This document shows positions 20,831 through 32,140 of a stretch of 64,000 nt of DNA, one piece after another. The notes under the pieces are model-generated. The model did not search any database. It was not told where the DNA came from and saw only the letters and a program-made list of their open reading frames with translations. The stretch lies in assembly GCA_031769625.1 (NCBI GenBank), contig JAUIMM010000698.1, forward strand, positions 1,177,001-1,241,000. Reading direction: 5' to 3'. The position numbers and the translations under genes were made by a program. This DNA is from Taudactylus pleione. Lineage: Eukaryota; Chordata; Amphibia; Anura; Myobatrachidae. Positions within the stretch are counted from its first letter, which is position 1, and each line of letters opens with the position of its first letter.

Positions 20831-21100
20831 TAGAGATGAGCAGGTTCGGTTTCCTGAGAATTTAACCCACCTGAACTTAACAGATATGAGGGAGATCCGA
20901 GTCGGCTTGGGTTTTCCCACCTGACTCGGATCTCAAAACGAGGCAAAACTTCATCATCCCGCTGTTGGATTCTCGCAGGTTTTTTATTGTGTAAAAGGTC
21001 CCGCGATCGCTGCCATTTTTCATTCTGGCTGTGGAGAGTGAAGAGATAGGGGGCTGTGAAATTGAATGTGCTGTTGCTGATGCTGTGCATACTGCATAGG
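20831..21100. mobile_element. hAT left end (TAGAGATGAGCAGG)
   Basis: TAGAGATGAGCAGGTTCGG matches the left terminus of the element at 17230. The following 'gatccgagtcgg' and 'gactcggatct' inverted segments are shared with it. It may be the 5' end of the large BED-type hAT relic that follows, but no matching right end was found up to 27 kb. Confidence 0.55.
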
Positions 21101-21495
21101 GGCTGGCTACTGTTGTCCTGTCCATAGGGGCTGGCTGGCTGTTGTCCATAGGGGCTGGCTGGCTGTTGTCCATATAGGGGCTGGCTGGCTGTTGTCCTGT
21201 CCATAGGGGCTGGCTGGCTGTTGTCCATAGGGGCTGGCTGTTGTCCATATAAGGACTGGCTGGTTGTTGTCCTGTCCATAGGGGCTGGCTGGCTGTTGTC
21301 CATAGGGGCTGGCTGTTGTCCTGTCCATAGGGGCTGGCTGGCTGTTGTCCTGTCCATAGGGGCTGGCTGGCTGTTGTCCATAGGGGCTGGCTGGCTGTTG
21401 TCCATATAGGGGCTGGCTGTTGTCCTGTCCATAGGGGCTGGCTGGCTGTTGTCCCTAGGGGCTGGCTGGCTGTTGTCCATAGGGGATGGCTGGCT
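21100..21495 (-). repeat. GGGGCTGGCTGGCTGTTGTC minisatellite
   Basis: About 14 units of 22-34 bp ('ataggggctggctggctgttgtcc' with optional 'tgtcc' and 'ata' additions). The minus-strand open frame of proline- and glutamine-rich residues is the translation of this array, not a gene. Confidence 0.93.
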
Positions 21496-21621
21496 ATGCG
21501 GCTGTGTTTTCAGTTGTGGGATACCTGCGCTCACCAATGTCTGAGGGTGTGGTTACTCAGCTGCAATACCTATAAGGTTAACCCAACCTTATGGAAATAC
21601 ATTCAAAAATACTTGCAGGAT

Positions 21622-21692
21622 AATTGCAGTGGGACTCGAACCTAGTATGTCGGTTAGATTTATTTGATGCTAGAGCATCTGAGTGGATATAT
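21622..21692 (-). other. tRNA-like sequence, possible SINE head
   Basis: The minus strand contains GGTTCGAGTCCCAC, a perfect B-box-like T-arm, preceded at the right distance by CACTCAGATGCTCTAGCATC, which loosely fits a D-arm/A-box. The T-stem 5' side is not complementary, so it is not a functional tRNA. A tRNA-derived SINE relic is the best reading; chance is possible. Confidence 0.3.
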
Positions 21693-22164
21693 AGTTAGAT
21701 ATATTACATGCATTAAGCAATATGTTAACTTTAATCAAGCAAAAGAAACAGAATATTAAAAACCACTATTGAAATCATGTACTGCCAGTCATTCAATGGT
21801 GTCCTTGTTGTAAAGAATCTATGTATGTATACATAAAGGTATAGTCAATCAACTCCTTGAATAAGACCACTGATTAGTAACCGCTTATTTTCAATATGAA
21901 GCAGGTTCCTGATGGGGAATATATGAAAAAAGTGGTATGCCTTAAAGTATATGGGTCAGTATATAAGTCTGTCCTCCTGCATATATATCCAATATGTGTG
22001 ATGTATGGCAAAAACGGTGACCTGCAGTGTCCCGCTGGTCTGGCGTGTTAAAGTATGCAGAAGCGGTGCCCGGGGATGAGAGGTGAATCTTCCCGGGGTA
22101 GGAGTACGGTGACGCTGCAGACTACCTGGTGTGTTGTCCAGGTGGTGCTCTGTCCACCAGGGGT

Positions 22165-22500
22165 GCTCTTCACCCCCAGTGTGTAAAAAAAATAAAAAAA
22201 TGGGTTTGCGTGTTAGCCACACTTATCAGCAATGTAGGTGCTGTGCTGCCTGTGTCTCATTTATCAAGGGGCTGCTGCCTCGTTCAGGGGTGCTCCCCCC
22301 CCCAGTGTGAAAAAAAGAAGAACAATTTTTTGTGTGTGCGTGTTAGCCACACCCCCAGTGTGAAAAAATAAAAACTATTTTTGTGTGTGTGTGTTAGCCA
22401 GACCCCCAGTGTGAAAAAGTAAAAACTGTATTTTGTGTGTGTGTGTGTGTTAGCCAGACCCCAGTGTGAAAATATAAAAACTATTTTTTTTTGTGTGTGT
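22165..22500 (+). repeat. CCCCAGTGTGAAAAA tandem units
   Basis: Five loosely spaced copies of 'cccccagtgtgaaaaaataaaaac ... gtgtgtgtgttagcc' occur near 22171, 22290, 22354, 22406 and 22458 with poly-A and GT-rich fillers. They lie directly upstream of the BED-hAT coding relic and may be its 5' region. Confidence 0.7.
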
Positions 22501-22576
22501 GGCTGGTTTTATGCGTTAGCTGCAACTTAGCTGCGCAGTAATTGCTTGGTGACACTGCTGTAAGACCGCAGTGAGT

Positions 22577-25500
22577 ATGGAGAACAGTCACATGACAGGA
22601 GAGCAGGATCCACATACCAGTCTTGTAGGTGCCGGCAGCAGTCATGATGACAATGCAAGGCCGCCAACGTCATCTATGCAGGCCGATGCACCAAGGCTTA
22701 AGTCAGGCCATGTATAAAAATCTATTTTTAACCTGTTAAAGAAATAAAAATCTAAAGCTAAGTTAGCTGTAGAGAAACAAAAAATTGGCAATACGCCATT
22801 CACTACACGAAGTGGCAAGGAAAGGATAAGGCCTTTATTTATGACTGGTGGTTCTAGTGATGATCTAAGCCCCTCTGCTTGTAAAAGAGGTACAAAAAAA
22901 ATTTTAATTGTTAAGACGAGTAAGACACCGGCACCAACTGTGTGCTCCAAAAAATCACAAATCCCTGAGAAGAGTCCTAGAGGTAAATTTACTAAAGTGA
23001 GAGTTTTTAGAAGCGAGTATTAAAAGAGATGTTGCCCATAGCAACCAATCAGATTCTTCTTAACATTTAACTAGCACCTTCTAGAAGATAATAACTAGAA
23101 TCTGATTGGTTGCTATGGACAACATATCTTCTAAAACTCTCTTCTAAAAACTCTCACTTTAGTAAATTTACCCCCAAGTGTGTCCGCGGTTGCCATGTGT
23201 AAGCCTAATCTTTCTAATACTGTACTTGAAGAGGATCCTTCTTCCGCCATTTGTGTGCCCTCTGCAAATGTGGGGATGAGCAGCACAAGTCAACATGCTG
23301 ACGTAGAAATCGAGGATGCTTCTGTGGAATTGCACAAGGAGGATGAGGAGGATATTTATGTAGTTGGCGATAACAACAAGGATGATGAGGATGTTGATAC
23401 CAAGGATGTTTGTGTAAAAACTGTAAATCAGGCAACAGTTGTTGCCCATGGTGGGAAAAATCCCATTGTTGGCATGCCTGGGCAAAGGACCAAAAAATCC
23501 ACCTCTCATGTGTACAATCATTTCCACCCAAATCCGGACAATCTTTGCCAAGCCATTTGTAACCATTGCCATGTAGCAGTGAGTAGAGGTAAGGACCTTA
23601 ACCATCTTGGAACCTCCTCCCTGTTACGTCACTTGCAGCGCATTCATCAAATTGGAAAGGGTATTGAAACTTTGGGAACAAAAAAACTAACAGTCCAGTG
23701 TCACCTAGCTGCTCCCTTCTATCTGGATCCAAGCGCCTGCAATATCCACCACCAACACCTGCCTCATCATCAACATCCTCATTCGTGATCGGAAGTAGTC
23801 CTGCATTCATTATCATAAGGACTGACTCCTCTCCTATCTGTTGAGTGCTATGCCTGCTGCGGCAGTTGCTATGAGTGGATCTTCATCCCAGGAGGGCACC
23901 AGGAAGAAGACTACTTTTAGTAGTTCAACCAAACAATTGACTGTCACATAATCCTTTTCATTGGCGAATAAGTATGACAGCAAACACCCAGTTGCACATT
24001 ACTGATGTCATAACAGCTATGCTGGTAGTAGATGTGCATCCAGTATCCTCCATTAACGCAGTGGGTTTTATAGTTAATGGAGGTCCTGTGTCCCTGCTAC
24101 CATGTCCCTTCTAGATTCCACTTCTCTAGAATAGCAATTCCCAGTCTGTACAAGGACATTAAAAAAACTTTATTGATGTCCTCAGAAATGCCGTTGTGCC
24201 CACTGTCCACTTAACCACAGATATGTGGACAAGTGGGACAGGTCAAACTAAAGATTGCAGGACTGTGGCAGCCCACTGGGTAGGTGTAATGCCTCCAACA
24301 GTGCAAACAGCAGCAGCATCTAACAAATGCCAGCTCATTCAGAGGCAGGCTACTCTGTGTATCATCGGTTTCACTAAGAGGCATACCGCTGAGAACCTCT
24401 TAGAAAAACTCAGGGCAATCATTGCAAAAAGGCTTACCCCACTTGGACTCTCCTCTGGATTTGTGGTTTCTGCAATATTGCAATATTGTGCGAGTATTAC
24501 ATGTGGGCGAATTTGAACGCATCCCATGTTTTGCTCACACAATTAATTTGGTGGTGCAACATTTTTTTAAAAATGACAGGGGTGTGCAGGAGATGCTCTC
24601 GGTGGCCTGAAAGATTTCTGGACATTTTCGACATTCAGCAACTGCGTGTTGAAGATTGCACCACCACCAAATACAGTTGAATTTGCCCTGCCATCAGCTG
24701 AAGCAAGAGGTAGTAACTAGGTGGAATTCCCTCTATATGCTTCAGTGGATGGAGGAGTAGGAAAAGGCCATCCAACGCTACACTATGGCCTATGACATAG
24801 GGAAAGGAGTGGGAATGCACCTTAGTCAAGCGCAGTAGAGAATCATTTTCGTGTTGTGCAAGGTTCTCAAACCTTTGAACTTGCCACATGTGAAGTTAGT
24901 TCAGACACTGCCAGCTTGAGTTAGGTCATTACCCTAATCAGAGTTTTGCAAAAGCAGCTGGAGAAACTGAAGGAGGAGGTGAAATGGAGAGATTCCCGTA
25001 AGTATGTCAGACCTGTAGATCAAGCCCTTCATTCATTTTGCCAGGATCCAAGGGTCATCAATCTCTTGAAATCAGATAACTATATTTTGGCAACCATACT
25101 TGATCCTAGGTTTAAGTCATACCTTTTGTCTTTCTTTCCGACAGACATAAATCTGAAAAGATGCAAAAGCTGGTGGTGAAAAAATTGTCAGCCCAAGCGG
25201 AACGTGACACGGCAGCATCTCCTCCTTCAGTTTCTACAGCTGCCAGGAAAAAACTAAATTTTCCTAAGAGACCCACTGCTGGTGGTGTTGCAGATCAGTC
25301 AGCAAAACCTAATGACATCTGGTTGGGTCTGAAAGAATTGACTACAATGAGTGACATGTCTACCGTGACTTTGTCTGATACGGTCACCATTCAGAGAATG
25401 GTGGATGATTATATTAGGGATAGCATTCAAATAGGCATGTCACTCAGTCTCTTTCACTACTGGCAGGAAAAAGAGTCAAACTGGCTTTGCTTTACTTAAG

Positions 25501-25713
25501 TTGCCCACCCTCCAGTGTGAAAGAGTTTTCAGCGCAGCTGGGAACCTGGTCAGTGATCGTCATAGGAGGTTACTTCCCCAAAATGTGGAAAAGATGATGT
25601 TCATCAAAATGAATTACAAATTCCACAAGGTGCCTTTACCAGCACCTAAGTCAATAAAATACAGAAGCGTCTGTAATGATGGATTCCAGCAGGGACAGAT
25701 TAATATTGTGTGA
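22577..25713 (+). pseudogene. BED-finger hAT transposase relic
   Basis: The likely ATG is at 22577 (protein start MENSHMTGEQDPHTS). Two TAA codons (22715 and about 22742), an inserted MITE and several frame breaks destroy the frame. A BED zinc finger is visible at about 23510-23650: HVYNHF, C-x2-C (23558 and 23567), then H-x4-H (23630 and 23645). The transposase core follows: LTTDMWTSGTG (first acidic region, D at 24220), CFAHTINLVVQHFF (about 24530-24570), ATILDPRFKSYL (about 25090-25125) and the hAT dimerisation block LPTLQCERVFSAAGNLVSD then RRLLPQNVE (25500-25590). hAT transposases cut and paste DNA and make 8-bp duplications. This copy could have supplied trans activity only before these lesions. 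Confidence 0.85.
22981..23175. mobile_element. Palindromic MITE inside the hAT transposase
   Basis: About 195 bp with near-perfect inverted arms: GGTAAATTTACTAAAGTGAG at the left and CTCACTTTAGTAAATTTACC at the right, with the inner arms containing 'gcaaccaatcagattct' and 'agaatctgattggttgc'. It separates two in-frame parts of the hAT N-terminal region. This hairpin type is frequent in frog genomes. Confidence 0.88.
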
Positions 25714-25715
25714 AG

Positions 25716-26135
25716 AAGAGGGGGATGACAATGACAATGACGATGACAACATCTAATCTAATGTATTGTAAAGCCAGTTTGTGTATGGGATCATTGCCAC
25801 CAATGTCCACTGCGGCAGCTTGTTTTGTGGGGGGTCCAAACAAACCAATCATTTCAGCCACAAGTGGCAGTCCCTGTTGCTGAAGTGATTGGTTTGTTAA
25901 ACTGTGAATGTCCTGTTTCATATATACAACATAAGGGTTGGTTGGAGGCCCCAAGGGCAATTCCATCTTGCACCTTTTTCCTTTCCATTATGTGCTGTTT
26001 GGGGCATTTCTGCCTGACATTTTTAATGTTATGGTTTATGAATGTCCAGAAATTGTAATGTCCACAGACAGCATCTCCTGCATTCCCCTTTTATTTTTTT
26101 TAAAGAATATTCTGAACCAATTGCTGCTTGTTGTG
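25716..26135 (+). mobile_element. Probable 3' region of the BED-hAT element
   Basis: The sequence directly after the transposase relic includes 'cacaagtggcagtccctgttgc', 'caacataagggttggttgg' and 'ttccatcttgcacctttttc', which look like the 3' untranslated part of this hAT type. A right terminus with an 8-bp duplication was not found. Confidence 0.45.
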
Positions 26136-26159
26136 TCAACCCAACGGCACAAGTCACAC

Positions 26160-26400
26160 AACAGTGACATTCAGCCAAGGATTCTCAGCCCTCAAGGCTG
26201 CTACACGGCCCAAAGGCCGCATCCTGCTTCACAGCCCAAAGGCCACCTGTCGTCACTCCTCAACAGCCCTCAAGGCTGTAACGGACGCAACTTGCCAAGA
26301 GTTCCAGCCCTCAAGGCTGTTGCAGGACTGGTTTCTTCCTAATCATAGCTTTGTATTCCACTACTACTCAGCCCGGAGGCTGCATCAACAACGGGGGATG
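26160..26400. repeat. Recurring CAGCCCTCAAGGCTG mini-palindromes
   Basis: CAGCCCTCAAGGCTG or close forms occur near 26187, 26261 and 26306, and GGCCCAAAGGCC-type variants near 26207 and 26236. All are about 15-bp palindromes spaced by roughly 30-75 bp. Function unknown. Confidence 0.75.
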
Positions 26401-26509
26401 TAGCCTCATTTTCCGGGAGGGACATGGCCAGGGTCTGCCTTGGTGGACGCAGATTTCCTGGCCTTGCAAGCTGCCAGGAATCGACAATGCTGGGTACATC
26501 TCGGCTTAC

Positions 26510-26715
26510 GCAGCCTGATCAAAGGAGCAACGGTCGCAATGGTTGCCATGGTGATCTGAGGCAGCGTCTACGGACACTGCACTCGGATCGCAGATGCAAT
26601 TAGGAGGTGTCTTTATACAGAAACCTCCTGCTGCATTTGCATTTGAGTTGGACGGTATTGCACAGCTGTTTCCTTGCGACTGTGCAATATTTTCCCTCTC
26701 TGCATCAGGCCCTTG
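26510..26715. mobile_element. Worn GGGCCTGATTCAG-type MITE
   Basis: Begins near GCCTGATCAAAGGAGC and ends CTCTGCATCAGGCCC. The interior contains 'cgcaatggttgccatggtgatc' and 'gattgcac'-type inverted pieces. Terminal matches are imperfect. Confidence 0.5.
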
Positions 26716-27041
26716 GTCGGTACAAAACAATTCCATTGAAAGTATAGGATGATTATCAGAATGTCCCAAGCACCTGTAAAAAAAAAATATGCCTTTCCCC
26801 CCCTATGCATTTGGGGACAATAGAAATGCACATAGACCACGTTTAGCTGGACGGCCTTCTTACTCCATTCAGAATATGCAAACTTGTGCACCCTCTGCAG
26901 TTACCCGTCACATTGGCGCATGGAGCTGAATGTTTACTTATAAATGGAAACAACTGTCAAAAAATATGCACTGGAGACACATTTATAAGCCATACACTGA
27001 ATATCACAGCAATTAAATGAAAATTTGCAGCACAGGACTGA

Positions 27042-27559
27042 AGAGCTCATTCAAACCCGCTCGCTAGATGCGGTCGCTCGCATCCAGCGTATGCAAATCC
27101 GGCACACAGCCAGCAAGGCAGGCGATCTCAAGGCAAAGCATAAGCACGCCCACTATGTCTTAGCGTGCGATCGCTTTGTGTATGCAGACGCCCACCAGCC
27201 TGTCTTAAGACACCCACTTGCGCACGTCATCTCCAGGAAGTGTATGTAACCATCGGTACATCGAGCACCATCGGATGTGATCACAGAGCTTGCGGTTGAC
27301 TATACCCTGCCGCAAGCACTGCGATCACTTCAGTGTGAAATACAACCAGGTGACGTGTACGCTGCTTGTTAATCATGTATGCCCACCCACAAACGACTTC
27401 TCCTGTCATTCACTCTGCTTGGCAGTCTATGCACAGCGAGAGAACGCTTCCCAAGCTTTCGCACTGGTTCACGCACTGCGATGCATACGCATGCGCAGAA
27501 TGCAAACATCGGCCAGCTACGAGCGAACGCTTCTTAGCGTCCGGGTCTGAATCAGGTCC
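27042..27559. mobile_element. GGGCCTGATTCAG-type MITE, second subtype
   Basis: Begins AGAGCTCATTCAAACCCGC, ends GGGTCTGAATCAGGTCC, flanked by TGA at 27039-27041 and 27560-27562. The interior 'accatcggtacatcgagcac' is shared with 10806, 14671 and 15446, and TACGCATGCGCAG occurs near the right end. Confidence 0.75.
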
Positions 27560-27581
27560 TGATTTCACTGTGACACACTAA

Positions 27582-28431
27582 GGGCCATATTCAATATGGG
27601 GCGAAAAGTCAGTTAACGGTGATGTCATTTTTGCCTGTTTCAATTGTCCCCGTATTCAATTTCAAAGACTTTTCGCAGGTGCGAAAAGCCTTTGTTAAAA
27701 AACAGGGAAAAGTTTTCACCATGCAATACATGGTGAAAAAAGTGCAGTTTTGGGGTTTAGGGGTGTAGTATAAAATAAAATAAAATAAAATAGCCTGCAG
27801 CCTTTTTAATGTCCCTTAAAAGTAATGTGTCAAAAAAAATTTTTAAAAATCCTCAGGACACACCAAAAAATATACTTTAAATTTTGGAGGCGAAAAAAAA
27901 AATATTGGGGAACAAAGTTTTAAACTAGTGAAATTGATTCACGGGGGGTTCCCAATTATGCGGCAGCTGTTTTCTAGAATGCGGGTTGTAGTGGCAGGTG
28001 CATTTTTGAAGAATTTTAAAAAATTACTTTAGGGACTTGAAAATATGCTTACACCCATTTTCATGTACCCCAAATTTGATGGGACAAGTTATTTTATTTA
28101 TTTATTTTTTTTAAAACCTAAGTGCTATTCTTCACCCCTTCTTCTAAAGCCGCATTTATGCACCTGCCGAGAGGCTATTAAAATCCCCGACTACCTTCAG
28201 CAGCACAAATCGGGGGTCCCCCATGTCAGGACATCTTTAGGGAGGTGACAGGAAGATTTCCCGAAAAATTGAATGGAATTTTCGATACTTACCTTTCCGC
28301 CGGGTCCCGTTTTCGCCGGATCCTATGTGAATACTGGGATAAAGCTTGCCCGATACTTTTGTCCCAGAAAAAGCAGCGATGATGTTGAAAAGTTCGACCT
28401 CGGACTTTTCGCCTGTAATTGAATACCCCCC
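27582..28431. mobile_element. GGGCCATATTCAAT-ended MITE with TAA TSD
   Basis: An 850-bp element starts GGGCCATATTCAATATGGGG and ends CCTGTAATTGAATACCCCCC, with TAA at 27579-27581 and 28432-28434. The TWA-type duplication fits PIF/Harbinger. The body contains 'aggcgaaaaaaaaaatattggggaac', which aligns with 44395-44450, a second, truncated copy. On the minus strand AAAG/GTAAGTATCG (GT at 28292-28291) is a consensus donor. Confidence 0.85.
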
Positions 28432-28434
28432 TAA

Positions 28435-29811
28435 GCAACCAAATGGCATGTCTCATCAAAGTATACAAGGGCTTGGTTTAATTCTATCTCCTTCTTGAAA
28501 GAGAATGTGAGATTACAATCAAGACTAAACAATTTCCAGTAAAACATCAGTAAACAGATGGGTCACCCTGGCATGTTTGTCTTTTGAACAAACAAAGTCT
28601 AATAAAAAGAAAAAAAGCTTAGTTGAACTAATTTCTACCATTACAAAAATTCTGAATATTTTTTTAGACCATTTCAGCTAAGACTGCAGTAACATCATTC
28701 CACACAGAGCGAACACCTTTGTATGAATTACTTTCACAAACACACTCATGTTATGGAACCAGTATTTCTGTAAATGAGGCAGGTGGCTGACTAGGTGATG
28801 ACGACAATAGCTGGATGCAGTAAGAAAGGCCGCACCTGTTGGATGTGTTTCCCAAGCGATGTAACAATACAGCATTCCATTAAGACACAGACAGACTGGC
28901 CAATACAGCAACCAGAAAATGTGGCCATTATAAATAACTTTTGCCTGTACATTATGCTTGTTTACATTTCCAACAGTCGCAAATACTTGTTAACCCCTCC
29001 AGCATAGAGATACTGATAAGGAGCCGAGATGAGACTTTATGTACAGGAGACAAAGTTAAAGTGGAAGGAAAACAAAGCAATGAGAACGCTATCTGTAAAA
29101 CTGCGTGTAAATGTTATCCATTAATAGATGTGAACGAGACAAATGGGTGTTTTGTACTGACTTACAGCACTTTTACAAGCTTAGATTTTGCTGACGGAGC
29201 TGACATGATAATGTGTAATAATAATAATTATTATAATAATGATGATAATGATGATAACATTTTCTCAAAGTGGGGATGGTAGCGTGCTCTATGTTCTTAC
29301 TGCAAAGGAAATTGCATAATTATGGGATTGTGTTCCATAGATTGTTTTATTTGATAAAATGTAACTTCTAAACAGGCTAATTAGGCTAAAAAGTTCAGTC
29401 TGCGTTGCCCATCCTCTTTAGCTGAAAACACCTTCAACAACAGAATGAAGCTCAAAAGGAACTTTAAAAAGGAAATATTGATGCCTAGGAGGATAATTGT
29501 AAGGGCCGTTTCCACGGTTACTCAGGGTAACGCAACCTGCTGAGGGTAGATGCTCATTGGAGAGTTCTAAAAAAAAAATAAAGCTTTAATTTTGCCCCGC
29601 CAACATCACTGCTCTGCACCTGTACAAACGAAAGTGGTACCTGCTTACTGCAGAACACAGGCTTTTATCTCCTGGGTCCTTTTAGTTGCTCACCTTCTAC
29701 TGTCTACATAGTCTCCCCATAACTGAACTATTGGCTTGAATTTTGTCTCTAGTGTTATACATACCTACTTGCTGATTTATTTGTGCACTGAGCGGCTCCT
29801 CATCACAGACT
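28435..29811. other. Unassigned, possibly low-copy sequence
   Basis: No transposon ends or coding domains recognised over 1.4 kb. Contains a TAA/GAT-type microsatellite at about 29215-29265 and an A-run at 29570. It is one of the few stretches that could be unique sequence. Confidence 0.45.
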
Positions 29812-30202
29812 AAAGCTGGGTACACATCAGACGATGTGTACCCAGCATGATGTCGGGGGCGGCGGGACCCAGCATGCGGCAAGAGCATACATACTTCTTC
29901 CCATGTTATAGAGATTCCCTCGTTTTATAAGTTCTGAACTCTCTTTTCTACTCGCATTTCAGTTTGGTAAATTTACTTTTGATGTTCATTCTTAACGTTG
30001 GTTCAAGACATGCCTGACTCTCTCTGGTGTTCATTACAGAGAAGGTCATGTTTATTTGGATTAGAAAAATGTAGAAAAGTGGTTAGAAGCATAGGCATTT
30101 TGTTGTATATTAGTTAACACTATGACTTCACAATTGTCACCCGCTTGATGTATTGCCTCTATATGTACCACATATGTTGCTGGATTTATCTATGTTATCA
30201 TC
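29812..30202. other. GGGTACACAC MITE fragment plus unassigned DNA
   Basis: 'taaagctgggtacacatcag' followed immediately by its inverted form 'gatgtgtacccagcatg' (29812-29850) is a collapsed copy of the GGGTACACAC element. From 29880 to 30202 nothing is recognised. Confidence 0.4.
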
Positions 30203-31190
30203 AGTTACGTAACTATGGAGGGTCCAGGGGATGCAGTAGCTATGTGGCGCCGCCGCTAAGGGGGCCCGAGTCCCAGCAAGTAATCTGAACTTTTATTTTT
30301 TACAGATAATTTAAGTATAATATTTATTATTTTAATAGAAGTTTATTTAAAGATCTGATCAGGTCTCACCAGGAGTCACGGACTGAGGAGAGCGAGAGTT
30401 GCCCGCAAGATGCCAAAGACTCGTGAGACGATGACATTATCATCACGCAAGTCCGGAAGCAGTGCAGGAGAAGCCGGTTTTGGACTCGGACAGACCAGAT
30501 GGACTCCCGCTGCTGACGACAGTGACTACAACCCCCTCCCCGAGTGCCGACACGAGGCCCAACCCTACATTACTCTCTTCACTCCTGCTGATAGCATGGT
30601 GAGGGGTGTGACTCTTTGAGAGGTGCTATGAGGTGTGGGGGGACTGAGGTGCTACAAGATGAGGGGAGTCAGTGAGGTGATACAGGGCAGGGCCGTAACT
30701 AGGGTGGTGCGGCCGGTGCCACCGCACAGAGCGCAACAGTCCTGAGGGCGGAACGTGCCGCCCCATCGCAATGTGACATGACACCAGCCAGCAGCCTCGC
30801 CCCTGCAATTTATTCCGCGACTGCTTCTGATTGGCTGCCAGTCCGCACCACGATTCGTTCATGCCCGGTGCAAAGTTTAAACTGCCGCCACATCTGCCCT
30901 CAAGCCCTGGCGCTGGGACCCAATACTCTGTCTCAGCGCTGATGAAAGATGTGTCCCTTCTTGGTGCAGAGTCGCTGCAGAGAGCCCACCGCCAGTGGGA
31001 AGGGGAGGAGGAGAAGCAGCTGGTCTCGGCCTGCGTTGAAAAGAAAATATTAAAAGAAAGACAAGACACAGACACCGAATGTTGTATTAATTTATTAATA
31101 AAATCACTCCCCCACACAGCCCTCATTCTTCTTTTTAATACTCACAAAATACAGGAATATCATTGTGCCATGTAATGGGATCTTGGCAAA
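30203..31190. mobile_element. Two worn hAT-like segments
   Basis: CAGTTACGTAACTATGG at 30203 and CAGGGCCGTAACTAGGG at 30682 both resemble the CAGTGGCGTAACTAGGG hAT terminus, so two adjacent elements or one broken element are likely. No right end or 8-bp duplication was found. Open frames here show no domain. Confidence 0.4.
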
Positions 31191-31531
31191 ACAACAAAAT
31201 GACAGACTGTCCTTGTGTCCCTGTGATTTTAAAAGTGGCATCATGGTGGGGGCGGCTTGCTGGGACTTGTAGGCCCCCTGTAAAGAACAATATTATTAAC
31301 TATATAATTACCAATAACTCGGGGTGGTTGTTTCTCGGGTGGGGGGGTCCAGTTTCATTTTTCGGGTCACATTTAAAATATGCAGAAAGATTTATATTTG
31401 GGAGGGGTGTGTTCAAACGGAGATCTAAATTGCAGTGTAGGAATAAAGCTGTCCAGCATTTGTGGGCTACATGCAAAAGCAGCCAGTATTTACCCTGCAT
31501 ACACAAACTATTTATTTGCATCTTTTGCATT
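31191..31531. other. Unassigned stretch
   Basis: No gene or transposon terminus recognised. Confidence 0.4.
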
Positions 31532-31539
31532 GCAACATG

Positions 31540-32132
31540 TAGGGGAGTTTTAAGAGAGGAGAGGGTCCGTGTGCAGACTCAGTGCGGGCCCCCTTCTTTC
31601 TCTGGCAGTGCCGCGGTGCAAAGGGTGTAGTATATTCTGGCTTAGTGCATGCGCTAGTCACCGGAAAAATGTTCACCGCCATTTTCCCAGTGATTTTTGC
31701 TTCTCTGCAGCACCGGCTCAGCGCTGCAGAGCAGCACTATGGACAGATAATGCTGGGTACACACTGGCCTATATATTAGCCATATCTGCTGCCCGTCAGC
31801 CAGTGTGTACAGACATATCACATTAACTGTGCTGCACAGCAGATGGACAGATATGTCTGCAGACATATCTGTTCAGCAGCCCATCGCCCGTACACATGCA
31901 GTGGCAGCCGCAGGGAGGGGACCTGCCACCGACCTGCCAGCAGGACCCGCGGCTGCCGGATTGATGATGGTCATTTAGTGTGTATGAACGACCATCATCT
32001 ACAGATATATCTGTCAGGTGTGCACCCACCTCAAGTATAAGACTAATGGGTGCAGGGTGTGCGGTGAGGGCCCCCCTGGAACCAGGAGCCTGTGTGCCCC
32101 CACACCTTGCACCCGTTATAGATACGCCCCTG
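31540..32132 (+). mobile_element. Short hAT element with nested MITE
   Basis: Left end TAGGGGAGTTTTAAGAGAGG and right end GATACGCCCCTG correspond to the family seen intact at 63261. Flanks GCAACATG (31532-31539) and GCAACATA (32133-32140) are a 7/8 target duplication. Shared interior: CGCCATTTTCCCAGTGATTT near 31678-31697 and GGGTGCAGGGTGTGCGGTG near 32048. A GGGTACACAC MITE sits inside it. Confidence 0.8.
31748..32037 (-). mobile_element. GGGTACACAC-type MITE nested in hAT
   Basis: Begins TGCTGGGTACACACTGGCC and ends AGGTGTGCACCCACCTCAA. On the minus strand its interior (GATGATGGTCGTTC) aligns with the element at 41593. It interrupts the hAT sequence, so it is the younger insertion. Confidence 0.7.
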
Positions 32133-32140
32133 GCAACATA

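Noticed and set aside
20830..21537. 235-codon minus-strand frame rich in SQPAPMD repeats
   Set aside because: It is the translation of the GGGGCTGGCTGG minisatellite; no domain, no conserved start or splice context.
21622..21692. Functional tRNA gene
   Set aside because: Only the T-loop side is well formed; T-stem, anticodon arm and acceptor stem do not pair.
23214..23605. Minus-strand frames of 105-145 codons over the hAT relic
   Set aside because: They are antisense shadows of the BED-finger coding segment on the plus strand.
30626..31126. 166-codon minus-strand frame
   Set aside because: It spans a GC-rich, hAT-like end with no recognisable domain, and no splice-compatible structure.
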